A stretch of DNA of 64,000 bases from PXAP01 sp046483315. GTDB lineage: Bacteria > Bacteroidota > Bacteroidia > Bacteroidales > PUMT01. Below the pieces are notes generated by a model. The model was not told where the DNA came from. It did no database searches and worked only from the letters and a program-made list of their open reading frames with translations. A program made the translations under genes and the position numbers. The stretch covers positions 1 to 64,000 of the forward strand of contig JAWODJ010000005.1 of the NCBI GenBank assembly GCA_046483315.1. The letters run 5' to 3'. Positions within the stretch are counted from its first letter, which is position 1, and every line of letters starts with the position of its first letter. Shown here in pieces: positions 15,687 through 24,434 of this stretch.

Positions 15687-17723
15687 ATGAAGGACTTCAA
15701 GCGTCACCTTATCACATCCGCCCTGCCTTACGCCAACGGGCCCATCCATATCGGACACCTGGCCGGTGTCTATGTGCCATCAGACATCTACACCCGCTAT
15801 CTGCGCCTCCGCGGCAGGGATGTTATCCATATCTGCGGCTCCGACGAACATGGCGTTCCTATAACAATCAAAGCCAGGCAGGAAGGAGTGACACCGCGGC
15901 AGATAGTGGACCGCTACCATGAAATGAACAAATCATCTTTTGAAAAATTCGGCATCTCGTTCGATATCTACTCACGCACTTCAAATGCCATACACTACGA
16001 AACAGCTTCGGAAATATTCAGAACCCTCTATGACAAGGGAGAATTTATTGAAAAGACCACTCCGCAATATTACGATGAGGAGGCCGGGGTTTTTCTGGCA
16101 GACCGGTACATACAGGGAACATGTCCGCACTGTGATAATGAGAATGCATTCGGTGACCAGTGTGAGAAGTGCGGTTCTTCCCTCAACGCCACTGACCTTA
16201 TCAATCCGCGCTCAACCATAAGCGGCTCAAAACCCGTGATGAAAGAGACGAAACACTGGTTCCTGCCTCTGGATAAGTATGAGCCTTTTTTGAAAAAATG
16301 GATCCTTGAGGGCAAAAAACACTGGAAACCCAATGTTTACGGCCAGTGTAAATCATGGCTCGACCAGGGGCTTCAGCCCAGGGCGGTGAGCAGGGATCTC
16401 GACTGGGGGGTGCCTGTTCCGCTGGAAAATGCCGAAGGCAAGGTGCTGTACGTTTGGTTCGATGCGCCTATCGGGTATATTTCGGCAACAAGGGAACTGA
16501 CAGAAAACTGGGAGAAATACTGGAAAGACGGTGAGACAAGGATGGTGCATTTTATCGGCAAAGACAACATCGTATTTCACTGTATCGTCTTCCCCTCCAT
16601 GCTGAATGCCGAAGGCAGTTATATACTGCCCGACAATGTTCCTGCCAACGAGTTCCTCAACCTTGAAAATGACAAGATATCAACATCACGTAACTGGGCG
16701 GTCTGGCTGCATGAATACCTTGAAGATTTTCCCGGCAAACAGGATGTTCTCAGATACGTACTCTGTGCCAACGCACCTGAAACCAAAGACAATGACTTTA
16801 CCTGGAAAGATTTTCAGGCCCGCAACAACAACGAGCTTGTTGCCATCTATGGCAATTTTATAAACCGCGCCATCGTGCTTACACACAAATATTTTCAGGG
16901 CAGGGTTCCCGGCCGGGGAGAGTTATCAGACCTTGACAGGGAGGTGCTTGCCGCTATGCCGGAGATCAGGAAAAAACTGGAAGAGAGCATTGAACAGTTC
17001 CGTTTCCGGGAAGCACTTAAAGAGGCAATGAACATGGCTCGTCTGGGTAACAAGTACCTGGCCGATACAGAACCATGGAAAATATTTAAATCTGAACCTG
17101 AGAGGGTTAAAACGATCATGAACATCGCCCTTCAGATCTCTGCCTCACTGAGCCTACTGACAGAGCCTTTCCTGCCTTTTGCGGCAGCCCGGCTGAAAAA
17201 ATTCCTGAATATCAGCAATATATTATGGGACCATGCAACTGACAAGGATATTGTTGCAGAGGGTCATATGATAGGGAGCGGGGGACTGTTGTTTGAGAAA
17301 ATTTCAGATGAAGAGACCGGGAGGCAGGTAAACAAGTTGCTGGCCACCAGAGAACAGAATGAAAATAAAACCCTCTCCCCCATGATGCAGGCGAAAGACA
17401 GCATTAATTACGACGAGTTCTCATTGATGGATATACGAACCGGTACCATTATTGAAGCCGAAAAGGTTGCAAAGACCAAAAAGCTGCTGAAACTTACAAT
17501 TGATACCGGAATAGACACCCGTACAGTGGTCTCCGGCATAGCAGAATATTTTGATCCGGCCTCACTTACCGGCAAGCAGATTTCTGTGCTTGTAAACCTG
17601 GAAGCAAAAAAAATAAGAGGCATCGAGTCAAGGGGCATGATCCTTATGGCAGAAGATCCCGGGGGGAAACTGGTATTTGTTTCTCCCACTGAGAACATAG
17701 CGAACGGCTCTGTTGTAAAATAA
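15687..17723 (+). CDS. metG: Methionyl-tRNA synthetase
   Basis: A 678-residue class I aminoacyl-tRNA synthetase that charges tRNA-Met. HIGH is at residues 21-24. A zinc knuckle (CPHCDN...CEKCGSS) follows in the connective peptide. The KMSKS loop reads KISTS before RNWAVW, as usual in Bacteroidota. An anticodon-binding helical domain precedes a C-terminal Trbp111-like tRNA-binding domain (MDIRTGTIIEAEKV to the end) that promotes dimerisation. A candidate promoter lies just upstream. The stop codon directly abuts the MITE-like element. Confidence 0.96.
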   Translation: MKDFKRHLITSALPYANGPIHIGHLAGVYVPSDIYTRYLRLRGRDVIHICGSDEHGVPITIKARQEGVTPRQIVDRYHEMNKSSFEKFGISFDIYSRTSNAIHYETASEIFRTLYDKGEFIEKTTPQYYDEEAGVFLADRYIQGTCPHCDNENAFGDQCEKCGSSLNATDLINPRSTISGSKPVMKETKHWFLPLDKYEPFLKKWILEGKKHWKPNVYGQCKSWLDQGLQPRAVSRDLDWGVPVPLENAEGKVLYVWFDAPIGYISATRELTENWEKYWKDGETRMVHFIGKDNIVFHCIVFPSMLNAEGSYILPDNVPANEFLNLENDKISTSRNWAVWLHEYLEDFPGKQDVLRYVLCANAPETKDNDFTWKDFQARNNNELVAIYGNFINRAIVLTHKYFQGRVPGRGELSDLDREVLAAMPEIRKKLEESIEQFRFREALKEAMNMARLGNKYLADTEPWKIFKSEPERVKTIMNIALQISASLSLLTEPFLPFAAARLKKFLNISNILWDHATDKDIVAEGHMIGSGGLLFEKISDEETGRQVNKLLATREQNENKTLSPMMQAKDSINYDEFSLMDIRTGTIIEAEKVAKTKKLLKLTIDTGIDTRTVVSGIAEYFDPASLTGKQISVLVNLEAKKIRGIESRGMILMAEDPGGKLVFVSPTENIANGSVVK

Positions 17724-17933
17724 TTTAGTGTCTGTCTATAAAGTCAGTGTCTGATTCAGAAAGTCACATTTGATGAATTTTGACAAATGAGAGATTCATA
17801 GCATGTGAGTTCGACCAAAGGTCAATGTTCGTATTCAAGGCTTGCGAAGTCAAAAAAAGCGGAGTTTACTATGCGTAAATGAGCATTTTTTTGACGAGCG
17901 TAACGCAGAAGACGGGCATTGTGGACAGACTAA
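17724..17933. repeat. MITE-like element with terminal inverted repeats
   Basis: About 210 bp lie exactly between the metG stop and the stop of the convergent HU/SPOR gene. The left end TTAGTGTCTGTC (17725-17736) is matched by the inverted right end GGACAGACTAA (17923-17933), apart from a 2-nt gap. Inside is a hairpin: GTCAAAAAAA (17849-17858) pairs with TTTTTTTGAC (17886-17895), flanking a near-palindrome TTACTATGCGTAA. No open frame of use is present. The structure fits a non-autonomous mobile repeat (MITE). It could also act as a terminator for both flanking genes. No second copy was noticed in this window. Confidence 0.5.
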
Positions 17934-19046
17934 TTATATGCTGAGCATCCAGGTGTCGGTCCTGCCCTGCATTGTCCTTACCTGTCGAAGCATCTGCAAA
18001 GCCTCACCGGGATTTTCTGTGGAGTAAAGAGATACCCGGAACATTCCCCTGTCAGATTCAATAATCTCACTCCTGTAACCCTCTTCCTCCAGCCTCTCCC
18101 TTAATATACGGGCATTATGCCCGCTCCTGAAGCTGCCTGCCACCAGGTAGTGCCTTCTTACAGCGGCCGGTTTCGCAGCCACTGTCTCCATCACCTCCTG
18201 TTTATCAGAAAGAACGGATACATCACCGGGCAGCAGTGCACCGGGTTCGTCCGCAGGCCCGGTTACTGCATCTGCCGGTGCCGCATCATGGAGCCCCGGC
18301 CCGGATACCTCCTCATACATCAGCGCCCGGCGCTGACTGCTCATTTCCCCGGGGGTTGCTGAATCAGGGGAATCCGGCATGACAACATCATCACCGGCAA
18401 CCGGTGAAATCCTTACTCCCGAATCTACGACAGCGGCAAAAGGATTCAGCGAGGAGAGATCAAAACTGAATTCCCTGATAAGATCACTATTCATTGCTCC
18501 CCACGTAATCGCTGCAACAAGGGGTATACCTATAGCGGCATAACGCAGCATCTTTTTTGCCCTGCGCCGGAACCCCGTTGCCTCTTTATCAGACGGCATC
18601 CTCTTCTTTTTACCTGCCTTCTGAACGGTATCAAGGGCAGGATAACGAAAAAATGAAAGCCCGTAAGAATCGGTAAGAAAATTGGCTGACGGATCGGGGT
18701 CAAACTCCGGCTTCCCGTCCCTGGCCGGTAAAAACTGGCCTATCCCTTCAAAATGTACCACCCTGCCTTCATCAAGCTTGCGGTTCACCTCACCGGCAAA
18801 ATCTTCAACAAGCTTCCTGGCATCAACATAATTTACCGAAAGCCTGGCTGAAAGGTAACTGATCAGCAGTCCGTCATTGTGATCCAGCCTGGCATTGAAA
18901 CCAACCTCCCTGGCAGGAGGAAAGAAACTGCCGGCAGACCTGTCAATACGGGCCGAACGCTCATTGGTCACAAAACCGCCGAAGCCGGGTACAACAACAC
19001 AATCATGGTGATATAGAAGATCTCTGATATGATTTACTAGTTCCAA
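17934..19046 (-). CDS. HU-domain (CCDC81-like) and SPOR-domain protein
   Basis: A 370-residue protein. The N-terminus (RDLLYHHDCVVVPGFGGFVTNE) is the prokaryotic CCDC81-like HU domain, followed by a second HU-like segment with VNRKLDEGRVVHFEGIGQF. A transmembrane segment lies near residues 168-184. A Pro/Ala/Asp-rich linker leads to a C-terminal SPOR domain (residues about 292-370) that binds denuded septal peptidoglycan. This suggests a cell-division or envelope role, anchored in the inner membrane. The start is TTG: a stop lies just upstream and the family starts at this point. It converges on metG across the repeat element. Confidence 0.83.
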   Translation of the reverse strand: MELVNHIRDLLYHHDCVVVPGFGGFVTNERSARIDRSAGSFFPPAREVGFNARLDHNDGLLISYLSARLSVNYVDARKLVEDFAGEVNRKLDEGRVVHFEGIGQFLPARDGKPEFDPDPSANFLTDSYGLSFFRYPALDTVQKAGKKKRMPSDKEATGFRRRAKKMLRYAAIGIPLVAAITWGAMNSDLIREFSFDLSSLNPFAAVVDSGVRISPVAGDDVVMPDSPDSATPGEMSSQRRALMYEEVSGPGLHDAAPADAVTGPADEPGALLPGDVSVLSDKQEVMETVAAKPAAVRRHYLVAGSFRSGHNARILRERLEEEGYRSEIIESDRGMFRVSLYSTENPGEALQMLRQVRTMQGRTDTWMLSI

Positions 19047-19152
19047 AACAAATGCTTTTAAATATTACAGTAAAACAAAAACATCCGGTATTCACTCAGA
19101 ACAAAAGTAAAGAATTATTCGGTGATATGTCTCAACCTGCATCAATTTTTTT

Positions 19153-19160
19153 TAACTTTG
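19153..19160 (+). promoter_or_regulatory. Candidate -7 promoter element for the wbp operon
   Basis: TAACTTTG exactly matches TAnnTTTG, 31 bp before the first ATG of the nucleotide-sugar operon. No -33 TTTG is apparent. Confidence 0.38.
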
Positions 19161-19191
19161 CTGACTGCTGAAAAAAAATCCGCACCGGATT

Positions 19192-20325
19192 ATGGAAAAA
19201 ATTCAAATGGTCGACCTTACAGGCCAGTATAACAAGATCAGAAATGAGGTTGACTCTGCTATGAAAAATGTCATCAGCTCCGCATCCTTTATCAACGGAC
19301 CTGAAGTAGGGGTATTCAGCAAAAACCTTGAAGCTTACCTGGACGTAAACCATGCCGTTACATGCGGCAACGGCACCGATGCATTGCAGATAGCCCTGAT
19401 GGCAAGCGGACTGGAACGGGGAGACGAGGTTATAACCACCCCCTTTACCTTTATCGCCACGGTAGAGGCCATCGCACTGCTCGGACTCAAACCGGTGTTT
19501 GCCGATGTCTGCCCGCGTTGTTTCAATATCAGCACCGCGGAGATTGAAAAACAGGTAACAGGAAAAACCAAAGCTATCCTTCCCGTGCATCTGTACGGAC
19601 AATGTGCCAGTATGGAAGGTATAACGGAAATTGCCACACGGCATGATCTGTTTGTCATTGAAGATGCCGCCCAGGCACTGGGCAGTGAATATAGCTTTTC
19701 AAACGGGCTGGTAAAAAAGGCAGGCACCATAGGACATATAGGGTGCACAAGTTTTTTCCCTTCCAAGAACCTGGGTTGCTTCGGCGACGGTGGTGCCATG
19801 CTGACCAACAACCCCGTGCTGGCTGAGAAAATGCAGTCCATTTCACGGCACGGCTCGCTTATAAAGTATTACCACGAAAGGATAGGTGTTAATTCAAGGC
19901 TTGATACCCTCCAGGCAGCCATTCTTGATGTGAAGCTAAGGTACCTTGACCGCTATAACCAGGCAAGGGTCATGGCAGCTGATTATTATGACCGGGCCCT
20001 TGGAGGGATCGATCAGTTGATCCTGCCTGAACGCATAAAACAGTCCTCCCACATATTCCATGCCTATACCCTCAAGACAACGGTCCGGCACAGGGATTCC
20101 CTGCGCCTGTTCCTCAGGGAACGAGGCATTCCGACAATGGTTTATTACCCTGTACCCATGCATCTGCAAAAAGGCTATTCGGCATACGGATATAAAAAAG
20201 GAGATTTCCCCGTTTCCGAAGAACTGGCCTCCTCAGTCCTCTCCATACCAATGCATACCGAGCTTACGCAGGAACAGCTTGAATATATCTGTGATGGCAT
20301 AAGGGATTATTTTAAAACCGCATAA
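19192..20325 (+). CDS. wbpE: DegT/DnrJ/EryC1 aminotransferase (WbpE type)
   Basis: A 377-residue PLP-dependent sugar aminotransferase. It should transfer an amino group from glutamate to the 3-keto sugar made by the WbpB-type enzyme. Visible motifs are GNGTDALQIAL (phosphate loop), EDAAQALGS (Asp contacting the PLP ring) and FFPSKNLGCFGDGG with the PLP-binding Lys. It is followed by a WbpD-type acetyltransferase one nucleotide after the stop. The assignment to the diacetamido-glucuronate pathway rests on the four-gene neighbourhood. Alternative substrates among DegT enzymes cannot be excluded. Confidence 0.85.
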   Translation: MEKIQMVDLTGQYNKIRNEVDSAMKNVISSASFINGPEVGVFSKNLEAYLDVNHAVTCGNGTDALQIALMASGLERGDEVITTPFTFIATVEAIALLGLKPVFADVCPRCFNISTAEIEKQVTGKTKAILPVHLYGQCASMEGITEIATRHDLFVIEDAAQALGSEYSFSNGLVKKAGTIGHIGCTSFFPSKNLGCFGDGGAMLTNNPVLAEKMQSISRHGSLIKYYHERIGVNSRLDTLQAAILDVKLRYLDRYNQARVMAADYYDRALGGIDQLILPERIKQSSHIFHAYTLKTTVRHRDSLRLFLRERGIPTMVYYPVPMHLQKGYSAYGYKKGDFPVSEELASSVLSIPMHTELTQEQLEYICDGIRDYFKTA

Positions 20326-20326
20326 G

Positions 20327-20914
20327 ATGAGTGAAAAAGAGAAGGGCTACCAGGCCCATGAAACAGCAGTCATTGATGAAGGTTGCACCATCGGAGCCGG
20401 TACACATATCTGGCATTTCAGCCATATAATGACGGGTTGTATTATTGGAGAAAACTGTAATCTCGGGCAGAATGTTGTGGTCTCCCCGGGAGTGGTGCTG
20501 GGAAAGAACGTGAAGGTGCAGAACAATGTATCAATATATACAGGTGTGATATGTGAAGATGATGTTTTCCTCGGACCCTCCATGGTATTCACCAATATTG
20601 TCAATCCGCGGAGCGCAGTGGTAAGGAAAGAGCAGTATGTGAAAACCCTTGTGGGAAAAGGAGCAAGCATAGGTGCCAATGCAACCATAATATGCGGTAA
20701 CAATTTAGGCCCCTACTCCTTTATTGGTGCAGGGGCAGTGATAACAAAGGAGGTGAAGGCCTATGCCCTGATGGCGGGAAATCCTGCACGCCAGGCGGGA
20801 TGGATGAGTGAATACGGGCACAGGCTGGAGTTCGGTGATGACGGCATTGCCACATGCCGGGAAAGCGGAGAAAAATACAGGCTGGAGAACGGGCAGGTCA
20901 GTAAAATATCCTGA
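20327..20914 (+). CDS. wbpD: Left-handed beta-helix sugar N-acetyltransferase (WbpD type)
   Basis: A 195-residue acyltransferase built of hexapeptide repeats (IGAGTHIWHFSHI, then IIGENCNLGQNV and following turns). HFSHI carries the likely catalytic His. It should acetylate the 3-amino group of the UDP-sugar made by the WbpE-type enzyme, giving a 2,3-diacetamido-2,3-dideoxy-glucuronate. The start lies one base after the wbpE stop, so translation is coupled. Confidence 0.85.
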   Translation: MSEKEKGYQAHETAVIDEGCTIGAGTHIWHFSHIMTGCIIGENCNLGQNVVVSPGVVLGKNVKVQNNVSIYTGVICEDDVFLGPSMVFTNIVNPRSAVVRKEQYVKTLVGKGASIGANATIICGNNLGPYSFIGAGAVITKEVKAYALMAGNPARQAGWMSEYGHRLEFGDDGIATCRESGEKYRLENGQVSKIS

Positions 20915-21034
20915 ATGGCCGTCAAAGTCTTTCAAAGCCTAATCTGATAAAAAAATGCACAAATTCCGTTAAGTCCCGAAATACCCTGTTAACCGAAATA
21001 TTAACAACAAGTAATAATTTCACGATCCTGAAAT

Positions 21035-21997
21035 ATGTCCGTTAAAAAAAATAATTTTGCCCTCATTGGTGTTGCAGGCTATATTGCCGTCAGGCACCTC
21101 CAGGCAATAAAAGAGACCGGCAACATACTGCTTGCCACCCTCGACCCCTTTGACAGTGTAGGGGCTATAGACAGTTACTTCCCCGAGGCCGACTTCTTTG
21201 TGGAATTTGAAAGATTCGACAGGCATATAGATAAACTCAAAAGGATCGGCACCAGGATAGACTATGTAAGCATATGCTCTCCCAACTACCTGCATGATTC
21301 ACATATACGCTTTGCCATGCGCCAGGGCGCCGACGCCATATGTGAAAAACCGGTGGTACTGAATCCGTGGAACCTTGATGCGCTGGCAGAGATAGAAAAG
21401 GAGACAGGGAAAAAAATATTCAATATACTGCAGCTCAGACTTCACCCTTCAATAACAGCGCTCAGGGAGAAGATCATGAAAGAGCCGGCTGATAAGATCC
21501 ATGATATTGACCTGTCATACATAACCAGCCGTGGCAACTGGTATTATATCTCATGGAAGGGCGACCCCCACAAATCCGGCGGAGTGGCCACCAATATAGG
21601 TGTGCACTTTTTCGATATGCTTACATGGATATTCGGACCGGCAAGGGAGAATATCGTTCACCTGTCAGATAACAGGCGCGCTGCAGGATACCTTTCCCTT
21701 GAACGGGCCAGGGTAAGATGGCTGCTGAGCATCGATCAAAAAGACCTTCCCGGCCATATAAAAGAACACGGCCAGCGAACCTACCGCTCAATAACAATCG
21801 ACGGCGAAGAGATAGAGTTCAGTGAAGGATTCACCGGCCTTCATACCCAAACATACAGGGAAATTCTCGCCGGCAAGGGATACGGCCTGGAAGAGGCAAG
21901 ACCGTCGATCGAGACAGTTTACACCATCAGGAACTCAAAACCTGTCGGACTGAAGGGTGAATATCACCCCTACCTTAAAAATATAGTGGAAGATTAA
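21035..21997 (+). CDS. wbpB: Gfo/Idh/MocA oxidoreductase (WbpB-type UDP-GlcNAcA 3-dehydrogenase)
   Basis: A 320-residue NAD-dependent oxidoreductase. The N-terminal Rossmann fold (FALIGVAGYIAVRHLQAI) is followed by YVSICSPNYLH and CEKPVVLNP, where the conserved Lys of the E-K-P motif helps catalysis. The C-terminal region holds GGVATNIGVHFFDML, with the active-site His. Gene context suggests oxidation of UDP-GlcNAcA at C3. A 120-bp gap separates it from wbpD; no separate promoter was recognised there. Confidence 0.85.
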   Translation: MSVKKNNFALIGVAGYIAVRHLQAIKETGNILLATLDPFDSVGAIDSYFPEADFFVEFERFDRHIDKLKRIGTRIDYVSICSPNYLHDSHIRFAMRQGADAICEKPVVLNPWNLDALAEIEKETGKKIFNILQLRLHPSITALREKIMKEPADKIHDIDLSYITSRGNWYYISWKGDPHKSGGVATNIGVHFFDMLTWIFGPARENIVHLSDNRRAAGYLSLERARVRWLLSIDQKDLPGHIKEHGQRTYRSITIDGEEIEFSEGFTGLHTQTYREILAGKGYGLEEARPSIETVYTIRNSKPVGLKGEYHPYLKNIVED

Positions 21998-22061
21998 TTA
22001 CATAATCTGATGCACCATAATTAAATTCTCAATACCTGTTTAATCACTATTAATTATTAAG

Positions 22062-23366
22062 ATGTACGAACAACTGATAAAAAAAGAGAAGAAGATATCG
22101 CTGATCGGACTGGGTTATGTGGGTCTGCCCATTGCTCTGGAATTCGCAAAAAAAGTTTCTGTCATAGGCTTTGATATAAAGCCTGAGAGGGTTGAAATGA
22201 TGAAAAAAGGCATCGACCCGAGCCGCGAAATTGATCCGTCAGCCTTTGAAGGATGTGATATTATGTTCACCTCCGACCCTGAAGATCTGAGAGAGGCACA
22301 TTTTCACATTGTGGCAGTGCCCACGCCCATAGATGATCATAAACTGCCCGACCTCACCCCCGTAATAAAGGCATCCGGGACGGTCGCCGGGGTCCTGAAA
22401 AAAGGCGATTATGTGGTTTATGAATCAACCGTTTACCCGGGATGTACGGAAGAAGACTGCATACCTGTCCTGGAAAAGGGAAGCGGTCTCACATTCAGAA
22501 GCGACTTCAAGGTGGGTTTCTCCCCCGAAAGGATAAATCCGGGGGACAAACAGCATACACTCACAAAAATAGTGAAGGTGGTCTCAGGCTGTGATAATGA
22601 ATCTCTGGAAAACATTGCAAAAACCTACGAAATGATAATTGAGGCAGGAGTGCACCGGGCAGGATCCATTAAGGTGGCCGAAGCAGCAAAGATTATTGAA
22701 AATACCCAGCGCGATATTAATATCGCCTTTATGAATGAGCTCTCCATCATCTTCAACAAGATGGACATTAACACTCACGAGGTTCTGGAGGCTGCGGGAA
22801 CAAAATGGAATTTTCTCAGGTTCTATCCCGGTCTGGTTGGCGGTCATTGCATAGGTGTTGACCCCTATTACCTGGCATACAAGGCCAAAGAGTATGGATA
22901 TCACGCCCAGATAATCAATGCAGGACGGTTCATCAACGATTCCATGGGCGCATATATAGCCAAGCAGACAGTGAAAAGGATCATATCCCTGGATAAAAAT
23001 ATAAAAGAGTCACGCATACTGATAATGGGTGTTACATTCAAGGAGAACGTGAGCGATATAAGGAATTCAAAGGTAGCCGATGTTTATAATGAACTCAGAT
23101 CATTCGGCATCACAAACATCGATGTGGTAGATCCCCATGCTTCAGCCCGGGAGGTGAAAGAAGAATACGGTTTTGACATAAAAGAATCACCAGGTAAAAA
23201 TTATGACGCGGTCATTGCCGCAGTCAACCATAATGAATATCTCAAACTGACAGTGGACTATTTCAGGTCCGTTACCAACAGCAATGCCTTGCTGGTAGAT
23301 GTAAAAAGCACCTACAGGGAGCAGTTTAAAACAAAGCAGGAAGGTTTACGGTACTGGAGCCTGTGA
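22062..23366 (+). CDS. wbpA: Nucleotide-sugar 6-dehydrogenase (UDP-GlcNAc dehydrogenase, WbpA type)
   Basis: A 434-residue UDP-glucose/GDP-mannose dehydrogenase family protein. It has the NAD-binding fold (LIGLGYVGLPIALEF), a central domain with VVYESTVYPGCTEE, and the thiolate loop LVGGHCIGVDPYYL carrying the catalytic Cys. It oxidises C6 of an N-acetylhexosamine nucleotide to the uronate, the first step of the pathway whose later enzymes are encoded just upstream. UDP-GalNAc is a possible alternative substrate, since related TviB/WbpO enzymes are close in sequence. Confidence 0.85.
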   Translation: MYEQLIKKEKKISLIGLGYVGLPIALEFAKKVSVIGFDIKPERVEMMKKGIDPSREIDPSAFEGCDIMFTSDPEDLREAHFHIVAVPTPIDDHKLPDLTPVIKASGTVAGVLKKGDYVVYESTVYPGCTEEDCIPVLEKGSGLTFRSDFKVGFSPERINPGDKQHTLTKIVKVVSGCDNESLENIAKTYEMIIEAGVHRAGSIKVAEAAKIIENTQRDINIAFMNELSIIFNKMDINTHEVLEAAGTKWNFLRFYPGLVGGHCIGVDPYYLAYKAKEYGYHAQIINAGRFINDSMGAYIAKQTVKRIISLDKNIKESRILIMGVTFKENVSDIRNSKVADVYNELRSFGITNIDVVDPHASAREVKEEYGFDIKESPGKNYDAVIAAVNHNEYLKLTVDYFRSVTNSNALLVDVKSTYREQFKTKQEGLRYWSL

Positions 23367-23405
23367 TGAAGGTAATAATTTTAAGGGGACAAAAAACATA
23401 AACTT

Positions 23406-24434
23406 ATGGACACTATACTGGTTACAGGCGGAACGGGTTATATAGGATCACATACCGTTGTAGAGCTTATTGATAAAGGTTACGAAGTGCTTGTTATCGA
23501 TGATCTGTCAAACTCGGACATCGATGTGCTCGACGGGATAGAAAAAATAACCGGCATAAGACCCGGTTTTGAAAAATTTGATATCTGCAACGGGCCGCAT
23601 CTGAAGGATTATTTTAACAGGCATCCGGAAATAGCAGCGGTAATTCATTTTGCAGCCCGCAAGGCGGTTGGCGAATCAGTCGAAAAGCCCCTGCTTTACT
23701 ACAGGAATAACCTTGTCTCCCTGATAAACCTCCTTGAAGAGATGCAGCAGCGGCCGCCGGGCAACCTGGTATTTTCATCATCATGCACCGTTTACGGTCA
23801 GCCCGACAAGCTGCCGGTAACAGAATCTGCCCCTGTCAAAAGGGCCGGATCACCCTACGGAAGGACCAAGCAGATCTCTGAAGATGTTATTACCGACTGT
23901 ATAGAAGCAGGCAACAAACTCAAAGCAGTGTCACTGCGCTATTTTAACCCGATAGGAGCCCATCCCTCCGCACTGATAGGAGAAGTGCCGCGGGGAGTGC
24001 CCGATAACCTGGTGCCCTTTATCACACAAACAGCAATCGGACTGCGTGATGAACTGAAAGTTTTCGGCGACGACTATAACACACCCGACGGCTCATGCAT
24101 ACGCGACTACCTGCATGTAACAGATCTGGCAAAAGCCCACGTGGTGGCAATAAAACGTCTGCTGGAAAAGGAAAACAGGAAGAACTACGAGGTGTTCAAT
24201 CTGGGTACAGGAAAGGGAGTGTCGGTACTGGAGATGATCAGGACATTTGAAAAGGTAAACTCCGTCAGACTGAAATACCGCATTACCGGCCGCAGAGCCG
24301 GAGACATTGAACAGGTGTGGGCAGACACCACCCTGGCAAACAGGGAACTGGGATGGAAAGCCGAAAGCAGTCTTGAGGAGACACTGGCAACGGCATGGAA
24401 GTGGGAAAAGTATTACCGCAAAAAAACCGGATGA
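23406..24434 (+). CDS. galE: UDP-glucose 4-epimerase
   Basis: A 342-residue short-chain dehydrogenase-type epimerase that interconverts UDP-glucose and UDP-galactose, and perhaps the N-acetyl forms. The NAD loop GGTGYIGSHT is at residues 7-16, FSSSCTVYG carries the catalytic Ser/Thr region, and SPYGRTK has the Tyr-x3-Lys pair. It follows the Wbp genes after 40 bp. Its stop overlaps the start of the next gene (ATGA), so the two are translationally coupled. Confidence 0.92.
   Translation: MDTILVTGGTGYIGSHTVVELIDKGYEVLVIDDLSNSDIDVLDGIEKITGIRPGFEKFDICNGPHLKDYFNRHPEIAAVIHFAARKAVGESVEKPLLYYRNNLVSLINLLEEMQQRPPGNLVFSSSCTVYGQPDKLPVTESAPVKRAGSPYGRTKQISEDVITDCIEAGNKLKAVSLRYFNPIGAHPSALIGEVPRGVPDNLVPFITQTAIGLRDELKVFGDDYNTPDGSCIRDYLHVTDLAKAHVVAIKRLLEKENRKNYEVFNLGTGKGVSVLEMIRTFEKVNSVRLKYRITGRRAGDIEQVWADTTLANRELGWKAESSLEETLATAWKWEKYYRKKTG

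Noticed and set aside
15687..17723. Apparent loss of the KMSKS motif in methionyl-tRNA synthetase
   Set aside because: KISTS is the normal form in Bacteroidota and the rest of the enzyme is intact.
24395..24430. Upstream extension of the rfbB frame into galE
   Set aside because: The extension has no family similarity; the ATG overlapping the galE stop is the typical coupled start.
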